Assembly (NCBI RefSeq): GCF_043290135.1 | Contig: NC_134700.1 | Coordinates: 159,312,053-159,376,052, forward strand | Reading direction: 5' to 3' | DNA: 64,000 bases | Source: Rhipicephalus microplus | Taxonomy: Eukaryota > Arthropoda > Arachnida > Ixodida > Ixodidae | Part shown: piece by piece, positions 36,001 to 51,000 of the stretch | How the letters are laid out: every line of letters begins with the position of its first letter | Numbering within the stretch: the stretch's first letter is position 1 | The notes under the pieces: generated by a model | Databases searched by the model: none | Seen by the model: the letters and a program-made list of their open reading frames with translations, nothing else | What the model was told of the DNA's origin: nothing | Made by a program: the position numbers and the translations under genes

Positions 36001-39000
36001 AAGAAAAAATAAAAAACGACAGCCCGAGAGGCCACCTATGGCAGGCTGACCTTGTACAGGATGATGAACAGAGCAGCCTGCATAGTCTTGCACTGCAGCA
36101 ATTTGCGGGGGTCCACCAGCTCCGGGTGCACATTGCGAGGCAGCCGGAATGGGGGCCAGGGCGTGGCACTTCCCTTGAGCCGACCATTCTGGCGCATGCT
36201 GCGAGACAAACAAAGCCACTTCACTTTGACTGCCACAATATCTTCACTGACCAGCAACACCAGCACCTAGTGATGAGACAAGGAGGGGGTTACGCATAAG
36301 AAAACTGCATTTAAATCTATAACTGCCCATTCGTATTAAGGTCGCCCCATAGGAGTGCCATAAATGCAATCAACATCGAGGCAAATGCGCAACTTTCACT
36401 ATTCTATGCAATATAAAAGGCAGCACAAAACCTATCATGGAAGATGTAAAATTGAACAAAAATAATGAAACCTCACAGCAACATCTTTGTCTTGTGTGTA
36501 TTTTTTGTATCGAGTATCTCCTTGAAGGCAAGAATCCCCAACTGCACCGGGGGTGGATTATACTGGGTGGCCCAGAGTGAAGGAGCTGGGGAAGCATTGG
36601 GTAAAAACAAAATGTGCACCGGCACCATGGGCTTTCATGGAATGCAGCATCATGATGAACTTCAGAAAAAAATTTTAGAGCGACAGTCCCTCTATCTGAG
36701 CTTTGCAGTTATATACAAACAACCGATATCCAACCATGCAATAATGAATGTGACTAAGCAAGTCACTTATAAAACTAAGCAAGCTTAATGTCATAAGTTG
36801 CTCACTTAGTGTCACAAGCAACATTAAACAAGCTCGATCTTCACAAGTTGAACAAGTGTCGCTTCAAAACTTGAGCTCAATCACAGTTGGTCTAAAAGCT
36901 GCACAATATGGAAAGCAAATCGCTAATGTTCCTGCTCCAATATGACCATGCGATAAAAACTGAACAACTTAATTAAATCGTTAGCCTGTTTAGATCAATT
37001 ATCATCACCCAATGCAAGAAAGTTAGGCTTGAGTGGATATCCATATTCTTCAAATATTCCAGTGTTTGAGTCAATTTGATTCGAATTTTTTTTTTATTAT
37101 TGAAAATTCCGAAGTACTCGAAATGAACGAGTAGATGTACACCTTCTGTAGAAGTAACTTCAGTGCAGTGAAGGAATGTTAAGCCGTGAAAACACCTATC
37201 CAGGAGAAATCCACACTGCCACAAAGTTTCACACCAATGTTGAATGAACCTACTACCGTCGCATCGATTCACCAAGTTTAAAAGCTTCTTTTACCAGCTT
37301 ACATGCTCTAAGCATAGCAAATTTTAAAATGTAACATTTTACAGGTTATCCCTTGCATTATCTGGAAGTCTAATCCTGTCACTATTCAAACTAGTTTCCC
37401 CTTCCCTTCGGGGGAGGAGGGGAGAGAAAAAAGAAGAGAAAAAAGAGTAAAAGAGGCATTTGCACGGGGCTTGTTTCAATTTTTAAAATATTGTACAGGT
37501 TAGTTAGGTTATGACAAATACAAATATGCCAATTTTTCTTATAATACAGTCGAATCTCAATCATTCGAACTGGAAGGGGCCCGAAAATTTCTTAGAATTA
37601 GCGAAAATGAACGGAGGGCTCACCATTCAGTGGTGCATGCTCATTGAGCTAACACACTAGGGGGAAGTTTCAGAAGACTTACATTTATACACAAATCACA
37701 GGACATCCGTCATTAATTGAAGTAATCAGTTATGCACGTCTGCACATGTTTGCCTTGCAGCGAGTCAATTTCGCACGCGGCTTGCAAAGCATTTCTACTT
37801 CAGCTTCTGCATTCTCATGGCAAGAGAAGTTGCGCACGGCAATGTCCAGCACCGACACCCTCTAAAAACGGGGACAACAACGACTGCATCTCAGCAACTA
37901 CCCTCTGTGCCGCAGCTGCAGCATGGCCAGCACATGACGAGAAAGGAGAAGCGTCTCCACGCGGAGAGAAGCAGATCGGCATTTGAGAGACAACTAACAC
38001 TCCACTGCAGTTTTTTTTTTCTTTTGCTGTCTTCGTGCACGGCGTTGAAAGGAGAAGGGTCTACGTGACAGGGACGGGAAAGGGGGAAGCGTGGCACCGG
38101 CCTGTCAGAGAGAGCTAACACTCTGTGCCAACTTTCTTTTTTTTCTCTTTTCGCGCGCGGCGTTGAAAGAAGAAGGACCGTTATGTGGCAGGGACGAAAA
38201 AGGGAGAAGCGTGGCACAGGCGCATTGCAGATTGGCATTTGAGAGAGAGCAAACATTCCACCGCGGCCTTTTCTTTCCTTCTCTTTTCCTTCGCGCGGAG
38301 CGTTGAGATGTCTGAAGTGCCGCCGCGAGATCGAGCGTAGTGCTGAGGGCATTTTTGGAGCGCGGTGTGTTCGAATTGACCGTTGCAAGTGCTTGCGCAT
38401 GCGAATTACAGGGCGTTTTCGCCAATTGGAATACACATAGCTTTGACGGGATCGCAGCATGAGTTTGAATTAACCGAAAGTTCTAATTAAGAGTCTTCGA
38501 ATCAGTGAGAATCGACTGTGTATGGTATACACTATTTGAATTTGATTAATTAATTGATATGTGGGGTTTAACGTCCCAAAACCACCATATGATTATGAAA
38601 GACGCCGTATTCGAGGGCTCCGGAAATTTCGACCACCTGGGGTTTTTTAACGTGCATCCAAATCTGAGCACACGGGCCTACAACATTACCGCCTCGATCG
38701 GAAATGCAGCCGCTGCAGCCGGGATTCGATCCAGTGACCTGCGGGTCAGCAGCTGAGTACCTTAGTCACTGGACCACCGCAGCGGGGGAATTTGAATAAA
38801 GTGTAAAATTCACTACAAATACAGTCACCTACAGATAAATAATCACCGACAATTTGAACATGCTCGGTGATTCGGACAGTCGTACACCTCCACTGATGAC
38901 CCCAGAGAAGTAATGTGTAAAAACAACCAATATTTCGGACAGCTGCCAGATCTGCAGTTGATAACCCGGACTATGCATGCCGAATCAATAGTCATTATTT

Positions 39001-42000
39001 CCTCTGAAAGCCATAGCATACAAAGTATGGCCTCAGAAATGAAAAACGAAAGCAAATCGGTGATTTGTGAGGCTTTACTACAACTGCCTCACAGCGTTAT
39101 AATAAAAAGTGCTGATTTTGGAGGCCCTTCTCAACTGTGGAAGGTCGTATCGACATCACGAACATCTTATATTACGGTTCCAGTATCCCCACGGTGTTGT
39201 GGCACTGTACTCCTATTGCTGCCATTCTGTCATATGGGTCTGCACTACTGCATTCTGCTGAATTCTGCACGTGTTCGACTTTGTGTCAAGATTTTCTTTA
39301 TTATGCGCTCTACTGCCCCAAAATATCTGCATTAAATGGCACTGTTGGTGCCATTTAAATCAAGAATTAGAAGGTGCTCCATCGTTGACGCATGCTGCGG
39401 CACATGTTGTTGTGCTTAGAGAGCCAGATGAAATACAGTGTCGACTTGATGTCAGCCGTGAGCCCATCTACTGATGCCTGGAAGGCAGTGTCAGCAGGCA
39501 TGATCAGGAACTGTTTCCGGCACGCTGGGTTCATGTTCTGTAGTGAACCCGACGCTGCAGCTGAACACGGACCTGCTGCCCAGCGCAACGAGCTCAACTG
39601 CATACGGTACTGACAACCTGCGAGGCTGCAGGGTGCCGATTTCCCCCCCTGACGCAGTTACGTTTGAAGACTTTGCAAACATTGACAGTGCTGTATCATC
39701 GTGTGCGGAATTAAGCGACAACATAATTGAGAAGGTTCTGAAACCGTGAAGCAGTGATTTCGACTCTGATGATGACGACCCATCGTGTCCTTTGGAGCCA
39801 ACGTATGAGGACCTGTCTTGAGCCCTCGATGTTTTTTTCGTCATTTTAGAGCAAGCATACCACACTGGCAGAAATGCAGGCGGACTTGGTTGCACGTAAG
39901 CAGAAGTGCATGCACCAATGCACTGACAGCTTTCTCCGGGCACCAGGTCACTGAGGTGTCAATAAATGCACTTTTTTTATGCATTCATTTTTTTGGACAA
40001 TTTGATAACTCAGACTTAATTATGTTCCCTGTGAAGTCTGAATTATCCCTTGTCAACAGTACGCCCATTTTTTCTTACAATATGTGACCTATACTACTTG
40101 AATTTGATTAGAACATAAAGCTCACTATTTTCACAAGCTCAAAGCACATAACATAATTGATTGCCACATGCACTGATACCACTGAACTTTATAAACAAGT
40201 GGGAAATGCCCACTCACAAGTGCGTGTATCGGTCCATGGATGCCTGATAGTCCTTGCGATGCACAGCACGCAGCAGGACGTGCACTGGATCGTACTCCCG
40301 CTCCCACACTGAACCTCGAGGCACATACATTCCTTGCAGCAGGTTGCCTCCAGCCTCAAAGTTTGGTTGCTTGTAGAGCGCTACCTGCATGCAGAGGACG
40401 AGACAGGTCACATCAGCGCTCATCAATGAAATATACTGCGTGGCTAGCTAATGATTATTATTGGCATCTGTGTAGTTAACATGCGCACAAAAATTTAAAA
40501 CAAATGCTGCCTTGTCGGGTGAACCTAGAATGAGGTGGTTGGCAGCATGACACCACGGTAACCAAGCCATCATGATTAGTCAATATGAAATTGATGAAAA
40601 GACTCTCTAATCTCAGGAAAAAAATGTGCGATTCGGAATCCAACTGGTTTTAACCGGTGTAAACTGGGATCAACTACTCCCTGTTGGGAACTAACAGGTT
40701 GTAGGTGATTTCAGTTGCAACTAGTTCCAGTTAGCAGCTGGTAGCAGTTGCAACTAAACTGGTCCCAGTTAATTCTAGTCATGCCTGGTACCAGTTGGCA
40801 GCTAATGTCAGTTACAACTAACTGGCCACCTATGAGAACCATGACCAGTTAAACTGGAAGCAGCTGGTGCCAGCTGGAAGCCATAACCAGTTAAATTAAA
40901 AGCAAGCAGTCCAAGTAGCACCCTAAACTAGAAATGCTACCAGTTCTGGTTGTATGATTCTTGACACCGCAAGAAGAAAAAAATTGAACTAGAACGTCAA
41001 CGATGTAGTATTGCTGCACTTGAGCCAAGGGGTTTTATCCAAAAGTTGTTCGAATCCTACTCCCGAAAGAGTAACAGATTACTGGTCCAGTACTACTTTA
41101 AGTGTCAGTATTAAAAGAGAGGACGATCGGAAATTTAGAAAATGGCATCTCATTGTTTTCAAATGAATAGTCTTCTCTCGTTTAGGCATCATCCTCTACA
41201 CATATAAATAGTCTTACCTGACATGATATGTATCTTTTAGCTCATATTATCATGGAATATTCCGTAGCGAAAGTGTGCAACACAATGCACTAAACGTACA
41301 CTTGTTTGAGCAACGGCTGTTGTCAACCTTTAACTTCCACCGCGGCCTGATTGGTGTCGGGGTGTTAAATGTTACTGCTGTCTCGCTAGGACCATGCCTG
41401 CTGAACAGTGTTGTGCGCAGCACAGCGATTACTTCTGTACAATGACGAAATATGGAGTAGAGCCATGGCCGCTAAATAAAGAAACAAAGTGCGGCCTGCT
41501 ATGTGCCGCCGAAGCAGCGGGACGGGCTTAGTTTACCTCGCGTTCGCTCTGGCCCCACCGCTTCTACCAGGAGAAACGCTTTCATACGCATTTCTACGCG
41601 GCAAAGTACGCTGTAAATAACTCGTTTCGTAGCGGCATATCACAGGTTCGGTTCTGATTCTTTATTAGGAGTACCTATAACACCACATATGTGAACAATG
41701 TGCCCTAGGAGGGCCAATAATTTGTAGAGTAATAGGCCTCCATACTCTCCATGAATGCTGCCAATTTGACTCAACTGAAATGAAAAGGGTAACCGATTCC
41801 GTTCATGGGGAGGCAATCAGGGGGGGGGGGGGGGCAGATTCCAAGGGCTGACGTATCGGCCCACCGTAACGCACCGCGAAAGCACACGTTGCGTGCACAG
41901 GGAACATTTGGCAGGGCGATTCGATGCTGTTGTCTAGAGGCGGCGGCGCTCATTTGTGACAAAAATAAGTGCTCTGTTACGAAAAATACACATCCCAATA

Positions 42001-45000
42001 CGCTTTTTGAAGCTGTAGATCGCAGGAGAATATGTTGTGCTTCAATGTAGCATCTTCGTGTTCAAGCATCTCAGCAGTACACAACAGCTTCCCGCGTCAC
42101 ACCCCTAAAAAACAATCTGCCACACACGCGTGCACCAAAGAATTGCACTCGATCACAGGAAACATGAGGCAGACTGCCCCCACACATGATAGCACACATA
42201 TTAAGCACGAGAAAGCATGCATAAAAGCACACAGACACGCACCAATCCTCACGCAACCACATTGAAATAGGAAGTGCCATTCGCTTCGACGGCTGGAGGG
42301 TCAGCGCCCTCCCCCAAAAAAGCGGCCAAAACTGTCAGCTCTGCCAAGACACGTTTGCCCATCGACAGCGACGCAACGCAGTAGGCTGCACCTTGTTTTT
42401 CATTCAGAGGCCGTGGTAGAGCCAAGAGCTACAATAGCTGCGACTGATACCAACACAAGTGCATCCTCCCTACAGTGGCGTAACTAGATAGGACGGCGCC
42501 CAGGGCAAATATATTTCCGCGCCCCTCATTATCCCCCCCCCCCCCCCATTAAAAGCGCTAATGTAGGCTTCCGCGATTGCCTACTGGCGCGCGGCGGGCC
42601 ATTTCGGAGGCCAAGGGCCACCAGTTCTGATTTCGATGAGCTACGCCCGCGTTTTTGTATAGTATTTTTCTTTTTTTATTCAAACTTCCGGAAGTCCCTT
42701 ACCCGTCATTGTTCTCTTCCAGTCCACACTGCAAAAAGCTTGACGGCACGGGCGCTTCCCAGGCCCAAGTTTCTCGTACCTAAGCTTTCGCGCTATTTGT
42801 GCATCCCAAGGAATGCAGGGTGAGTACAAAACAAAGCAACCAGCTAGACACCGCGCCCTCGGGTCTGGTATGGGGGTTAAACTGGTCGGAGTGTTCTGCC
42901 GTTTCGCTCCGTTCGCTGTTCCATTGATGGAGGTCATCCTTGTGCGGCCGCATTCTTTCAGGGAAGTTCTTGGTTTCTCCAACGTACGAAGCGGGGCAGT
43001 CGGCACATGCTGTCGGGTACACTACGCTCTGCGCTTTTTTCGCAGGTGCGTGTTCTTTGGGCCAAAGGATGAACCTGCCCATGGCGGTGGATGGCATGTG
43101 GGAAACGTTGACCCCCGCCCTTCTATTGCTTTGCTGGCGCCCGCGATGCAGGGAATCAACAAACGTCGCCGTCGTGTCACGCTTTCTCCGTCTTTCCTCC
43201 AGAGAACTCTGCGAATAAACGCCTTTGTTTAGCCTTTGGTGCCGAGGTCACGGATTATATTCGCCCTTCCTTCCGCCGCTGCGTGGACGATTAGTCGTTG
43301 GACGATCGGCTATTTCGTTGGAGTTTTCTGTTCTTACTCAAAAAAGGTGCATTCGAACTTTTTTATTTTATTTTGTTTACGTACGTGGTTGGTTTCAGGG
43401 AAGCTTTCAGTAAGTGGTTTGGGAGGCTGGTGGGGTTCGCTGAAACTCATCTAACCCAGTGCTGCGGAGCACAAAACAAAGCTTAGCCGAGGGTCATGGG
43501 AAGGCACGGAGGTAGCGCAGCAAAATGAAAATAGAGGATCCTTTTCCCGATGCAAAAGCCATTGCGGCAACCCTTTCCTTCACCACCATCCCCACTTCCA
43601 GTCGTACATTACAACCTCGCCCCTCCCCCCTTCCAGGCGGTTTTACGGAAAAAAACATTGACAACCTTTCCAGGGGGCGCCAACCCGAGGACTCGGCTTG
43701 GCGCCCCCTCCCTAGTGGCGCCCGGGGCACTTGTACCCCCTTGCCCCCCCCCTAGTTACGCCACTGCCTCCCTACCACGACAGCAATCACATTAGTGCCG
43801 TATCTCATACATTCAAACACTCAACACTGAAGCAGTAATGAAAGATTATGTATAAAATAAACTGAAATGAATTATTTAGTTTTAATTCTGCAATATTCAA
43901 TCCAGGAAAATACCTGGATAACAAATACAAAAAAATTTAGAAACACAGCAATTTTAGTTTCGTACCGCACATGTGGCGAGGGAGTAGCTACCAAGCGATG
44001 GATGCACAGCTGAGCTGTGGAGACGTGTGGAATGTGAGAAATAATGTGGAGTCATGCTGTATGTAAATTAGATTTCGTCCAAATGTCCGACAGATTAATC
44101 TCTGGAATACTTTCGCTTTACGCATACGCTGGACAAGCGTTTTAGCCTGTGACAAGATGGACGTATGGATCAAACATGTGCGATCAAACGTGTATGGATC
44201 AAGCACGTGCACTACCTGCCTTAACCGCGATGCTGCTATTTGAAGGTAATTATATCACTTATATTAGGCTTGTACGAATATTCGAATGCTTTAAATATTG
44301 GAACAAATGGTACAGTATTCTAATGTGCTTTAATTTAAACATAAATTATTGAAAATTTCAAAGTATTCACAATGAACAAATAAGTGTATATTAGATTGCA
44401 TGTAACCCTCTCATAAACTGGTTTCACTTTAGTGTAGGGGTGTTAAACTGTGAAAACACTCATTTAAAAATACATTATTTTGCATGTAACCCACTGTAAA
44501 GGTAACTTCACTGCAGTAAAGAGGTGCTAAGCCATGAAAACGCCTGCCTACACTGCCACAAAGCCCAACTTCAAAGTTAAATGAACATATTACCTTCAAA
44601 TTGATTGTTCTTTCTTTTTTGAAGTTTAAAAGCATGCTATCCCAGCTTATTTGCTTAAGTACAGAATATTTAAAAACATTACGCATTTTACAGATGGTCA
44701 CATGCAATCTACCGTAAGTCACATTCTGCTACTATTCAACTTGTTTCTATTTCCTAGAAAAACCAATAGAAACCGCGTTTTCACATAGGTCTTGTTTCAA
44801 TTTCTTAAAAATATTGTGCACACTAGTTAGGTTATGATAAATATGCCCACTTTTTTCTATATGTCATATATACGATTTGAACTCAATTCAAAATTGTTCG
44901 ACCTAAATCACTGTTTGCTTCGAACCTAAAATTCACTATTCGCACAAGCCTAACTTGTATGCTTTGAATACTAGTTGTTTAGCATCTTAGAGAGGATGCA

Positions 45001-48000
45001 GATACAGTCGATTTCGGATATATCAAACTCGAAGGGGATTGCAAAATAGTTCGATATATCGGTAATTCAAAGTACAAAATAAGCCAATTTAAGGCCTAAA
45101 TTAAAACAATTCAGGCCTCAAAATCATCACAAGTGCTAACATAACAATTTTCTCACAGTAAAATGATGAAGAAGGTGTGACAACGCACATTATTTTGCAT
45201 GAAGATAGTCCTTGACCTTGTCTTGCTTCTTGCGCATAGTGAAGTTCCGGTCATCCTCAATATCACTGAAGCTTTTCAAACAAGTGAATTCAGCTCCCTC
45301 GGCCACAACAATGTTGATTGGCACAGCACACTGGCGCAAGCTTTGTAAGAGCGGCCAAAAGTTGGCTATCGACGGTAGCAAAGACGGCACATTCATGACC
45401 GCATGTGTACACTTCTGCGGCACCGGCAACAGCAGCCATGATCTCAGCACCGATGCAGTAAGAAATGGCTACGTCGTCATCTGAACTGATGAAGTTGTTC
45501 ACTGTCCGAGATGGTGCCTGGAATGCTGATAAGTCGCGAATTCACCAAGTCAGGATGCACCGAAAGTCGTTCCCTGGCCCACAATGAAGGTTTACGACGG
45601 TGTTTTACTTGACTACGCTCAAAGTGCAAGTCATCATTTTTATTGCTACGTGCGGGTCAACATTTTGTTTAACTCCCGAATGAGGATTTATCGGGAATGA
45701 AGCAAGAAGTCCACAAGGCTCAAATGACAACGTCGAGCCATGCTGCTGAGTCATGGAGTTCCCACCGTCGACATGTTTGCAATGCCCATGTCACTGCTGC
45801 AACTGCTGCTTTCAGCTGCTTTAATGCGAACAGCTTGAAAAAGCATAACCTCTGAGATATGCATTTTAAAAAACCAGAAACACAAAATACGTCAGAAGGT
45901 TGCTTTTCAGGCTAGCATGCTATTACGCTCAAACAAACAAGGAAGGGAATATGAACGATGCAATGAGATCACAGAGTCACTTTGCAATCTCGTTTTGGTG
46001 CTCTTGGCAACCGGTGTCGAACATACAGGTGCGTTCGCAAGTGCCGCGCAACGAACCAGGTCAGCGCGATGAAATAACACTGCCTTTTCATCACCTGCAC
46101 GCGAAAAGAGACCGGAACTTGTTAGAAAGTGGCCGTAAATTGATCAATATTTGCTAGGAAAATGCACTTTCTGGGCTTCGGCGCGGCGCAGCGTTCCATA
46201 CAGCGAATGTCCCGCTATGCGGGAGTTCGATATACAGGTGCACACGTCCCGCACTTGCATGGCAAATTCAAGGGATTTCTCAACTGTTCAATATATCCAA
46301 TAATTATCGACTGTATAATGCAGTGCAGAATGTTGAGCGCTGAGACAATTAAATGTCACATTCTAGACAATTGCTTTTGGCATTCTGTATTATGTTTGTG
46401 AATGGGTTTGTGCAGAACGCTTGTAAATATGCTACCATTTGTCTTGGAGTAGCGCAGGAAATAAATGCCATGCAACACTTGTATATTGAACGGCATGCTG
46501 AATAGTTGTGAAGTATACTTGTGCAAAAGCACGTAGCCCAGTCCGCGACAAGGAAAGCATGAAATGGCTCGTACTTGCCCTGCAAGTGAACATTACCAAA
46601 CCTGTTTCATGTGTAGGCACATGAATTGCAGTAGAAATAAAGATGCTTTGGCCTTACTGCTCGTAGCTTTTTTATCTTTTTTTTGCCGCCGAGGTAAGAG
46701 ACCTTAACAAAATCGGATTAAATTAGGCGTAATCTCTGCACATAGTGTTTGTTGCGCGAATTTTTAGAAGAATGGTCTGCGTGTTTATTAAAATGATATG
46801 GCTTTTCTGAGATATGCATGTAACATGTTACTCTCATTTTGCAGCAATGCTCCCCCGTTGGTGACGGGTGAATGGCACAGATGCATCAGCTGCAGCACAA
46901 AACTTGATAAGTATATAAATAAAAAAAATATTTTTTTTTTTGTAGTACATTCAAACCTCATTATAACTAAGTTGCATCGTACACCAAAAATAAGTTTCTT
47001 ATATCCAAAAACTAATTATCAAAGTATATCGATTGCAAGACAATTTTTAATTTACTTTGTTTCAATCGCTGTTTCGTTACATCCAGGTTTGTTATATTGA
47101 GGTTTGAGTGTATTAATAAATTTCAATACATAACATGAAACTTTTTTGAGTGTTTGATGTGCTTAGAATGATTATTATTTGGATGTTCAAGATTACTTGA
47201 GCCAGCTGGAGTACATTTACATTTGGACATCAACGCGGAATGGGACCTGTTCCCAACTGGGCATATGCTTCCAATAGGGAATATTTTCCCAACTGGGAAT
47301 GCATTCTCAACTAGTCTCAGCAGGCAACAGGGAATGCGTTCCTTAAACCATTTCAACTGGAACCAGCTGAGACAAGTTCGATTTACATTTACAAATTCTG
47401 ATTTGGAAACGCAGGGCAAAGTATCTTCCCTGCATGCAAGACGTTCCAAAGAAGGCAAAAATAAAGTTGCTGTCGTATAGAGCAAACGTTTAGAGTTCCT
47501 CGAGAACAGAAACTGGGAACAGATGTGTTCCTGTTCCTGCTTGGGATTGTACGTTCAAGCCCTTTGTGGTTGCCTTTTCTTAGATGCTGTACGCTTTGAT
47601 AGCAGCATCAATTTCTACTCAATAAATTAGTGCTCTTTACGTTGACATGTACATACAAAGAGAATGCTCACCTTACACATTAACACAAGAGCCTTAAAGA
47701 GCTTGTTTCGCAGATATGCCGGCGTCAGTGTCGACGTATTTGGTTATGAGTGAAAATTAATCATCTCGTCCGTGACCAAAAAAAATCGAGAAAATGCAAA
47801 TAAAATAATAATTTAATTTTGGATTCAACGTGAGAATCGAAGCCAGGGAGTATTTAGGGCAAACATGCCTACTGAAGAGCCACTTCGTAGCTTGAAACTA
47901 CTTTTGAAAAAAAAAAAAACACTAGGTGCATGTCATGTAGTGGAAGGAGTCTCCTTAGAGCATGTGATAGCACTGTGTGGCAGAATTCCGGAATCACACC

Positions 48001-51000
48001 AGGCGTCAGATCAAGTGAACGTGGTACCACGCAGACGAGTATTGAAGGAAGAACTATGTGCAGTGGGCACTTAGCAACTGCACATCCACTAGACATTCTA
48101 GGATAGTTTTGAAATGGCCTATGTCAGGTTCATAAACATTCCTTTCTTTGCGGCACGATTTAAGGCCGGAGAAGCAACTGAGCTTCGCCGGCCTTAAAGC
48201 AGCTGAGCTACCATCTTGAGCTTGTTTTGAAGCTGATTTCCTTGTGCGCATTTTGCGACCCTTGAAAATGGCGTCGCATGAACGTAATGTCTGCCCTCGC
48301 CCCTTTTCCGAAGCTCCCTTCCCAATCACTCACTGGCCAGTGTGCGCGCGTGCCAGGCGAACCCCCCCCCCCCCCCCCCCGTCTTTTGCTTTCCACTGGC
48401 TGATGCAGCCAAGCTGGCTGGGATTTTTTTTCTTCCTGGTTGTTGTTTGTTCGCCGCTGGCTCCCGCTTCATGCGTATGCCCGTCTGCTTCCCGTTCGTG
48501 CTACGCGACCGACGGAACGACTTTTCGTCTTTTTGCCCGCATGACTGGTAATGCTTATTTAAGGAAGAAGACGCGCCAAGCGTACGTCAAGAAATGAAGG
48601 CGTCCATAGAATGTGTCGCAGCAGAAAGCCGACAACCTGCGACGGAATTCGCCCGATGCGGCCCAAGCGCTGCATTTTGACGATGGCGCGCAGCCATGGG
48701 CACCTGTTGTGTCTGAATCGGTGCACTCTAAGGAGCTCAGCTACAGCATTTCCTCATATTGTCTCGTCGTCAGATCATCTCGAACTTCCAGTAACATCCA
48801 AGATCGCATCGACGCGGCATTTTATTCTGAGGACGAGTCCGCTGAGTGCGCCAGGAATGCGGCGATCACTCAGAAGGCCCCTAAAACCAGCATGCATCCT
48901 TGCAGAGCATTGATAGGGCTGCTGCAGAAGCAATCAGCCACTTCGACCAAGGCATGACGAAGAGCAATGCATAAATTGCTGAGAAACTGGGCTATAACAT
49001 GTGCTGTAATGTGGTTCATCGCAGCCTTAAAAAAGACAACAAAAAAGCTGCAGGAATCGCAGCGAGAGCATTACGACAGCAACGGAACCAAGACAACACT
49101 TGCAAAGCGTCACAAACCAACAGAGAACCCTGCTTACAACCCTGGTCTGCTGTAAAACTTTCCTTGTGCAAAAATTGACAATTTCTCGGAAAATAAATAC
49201 TGTGTGCTTTCGACCTGAACATTGTGTAGGTGTATTGTTTACGCAAGGGCAACAGTAATGTTCAAATTTTGTGCATTCCTTTCACTTGCAACTCACTGAA
49301 CCGACCAAAGAGTAAGACGCAGTAATGACCATGCCAGATTTGGAACAAGCTGTGACAAATATTTTGGGAGGGTACAGTGGTACATTTAGCATGGCCATTA
49401 TCGTATAGAACTACAAAACGGTGCCATTTATATTGCTCTAGCTTTACTTCAGCAAAAGTTACAGTTGCTAGAAACTTTAAATGTGTTTTTCTCAGTTCGT
49501 TGTTTTGGCACATTTCACTCAGCCTTGGGGGTTTTTCCTATGTTGTATTTCAGTGAGAGTGAAAACTTTGGTCTCATTTTATTCGTCTTCAAATGGCCAA
49601 GGGGGTGATGCCATTTTCATTTCTCTAGAACCAGCTTGAGAATTACAATTAGAGATAACCATAAGAGGAAATTAGTATAAATATTCATCACAAGTGTTTG
49701 TCCATTTTCTTGCCTACAAAATGCCTTCAAATGAAAAAAATAACAACACCCCCTACAGTAAGTCTTCAGCATTGGGGTTATGATTTTACTTTTTCATTTT
49801 CATAGAGTGAAATTGCCAAAGTCCCGTAAGAAATGGGCAGTTAATTAAAATTGAAACATTATTATTTCCTGAACCACTCGAACTATTAAAAAACAAATTG
49901 CTGATATGAAATAAGCATGAAAAATTACCTCATATTATGGGGTTTAGTTGAGATTAAGCCAAAAATTGAAAAACAAGTTTTTAGTACCCACGTCCCCCCT
50001 TAAACAAGGAATCCTTAAACACATTAAACCACTTTCTGTGTAGTCTTTCTTGTTATACTTGGGTTCAGGTTTTCAAGCCTGCCTTTACGTACTGTATATC
50101 GCACTCAACTTCCAGTCCCACTTCGTATTCCTGTAGAAAATGCAGCTCTCCTTTTAAAGAACTGCCACATCACTGGGTCAGGAGCAAGAGCATACATTTC
50201 AAGGGCAAGATAAGTGCTTCATAAATTCATACATTAAGATTTTCAGACACTTTGATTTTGTCCACTAGATAAGGGAGGGTTAACATCAAGAAAGTATGAT
50301 GTGTGGTAAGCGAAATCACTCCATTTATGCCAGCACATTATATAGTTACACGATACTTTTCAAGATTATTGGCTTTAGCTCACATGGACAGAGGTGCCAA
50401 ACTATACAGACCATGCTGTCTAATGTTATGTGGGTACTGCTGAGTTTCCATCCAGTAATAATTGTTACGGCTTTACATCCCAAAACCACAATATGATTAT
50501 GAGGGACGCCATACCAGAGGGCTCCAAAATTTTCGAGCACCTGGTATTCCTTAACGTGCACCGATATCGCCACAGCACACGAGCCTCTGACATTTTGGCC
50601 CCATCGAAATGCGACCGTCGTTAGAGGAATTTCTCCCGCAGCCCCTGAACCGGCAGCCGAGCAAGCACTGTAACCTCTATTCGTCATTCCATAGAAGAGC
50701 AGGGGCTTTTTGCAAACATGTGGCACCACAGAGTTAGAGATGGAGGATGCAGGCACAGGCGTTTCCCAACGCCAACATCACCTCAGCCGAGAACATCAAC
50801 CACACGGAGGCAGCACAAGATCATAGAGCCCTTACTTCCTCGAGGAAGGCCTCGAAGTCCCGGCTGTGGGCGCTGGTGCCACACTTCTCGGGCAGCAGGT
50901 CCATCAGCTGGGAGTGCGTGCGGTCACCCATGCACAGCAGGCTCACCATCTCCTGCCGAGTCACCTCTGCCTCACTCATGCCTGCAGGAAGTGCACGCTT

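Noticed and set aside
36973..37275. Minus-strand frame of 100 codons
   Set aside because: It lies in a copy of the TAGGCTTGT MITE family, which is noncoding elsewhere.
48361..48380. Poly-C tract as a regulatory element
   Set aside because: Homopolymer C/G tracts recur across the window (31351, 41821, 42533, 58036, 60113) and look like simple repeats inside elements.
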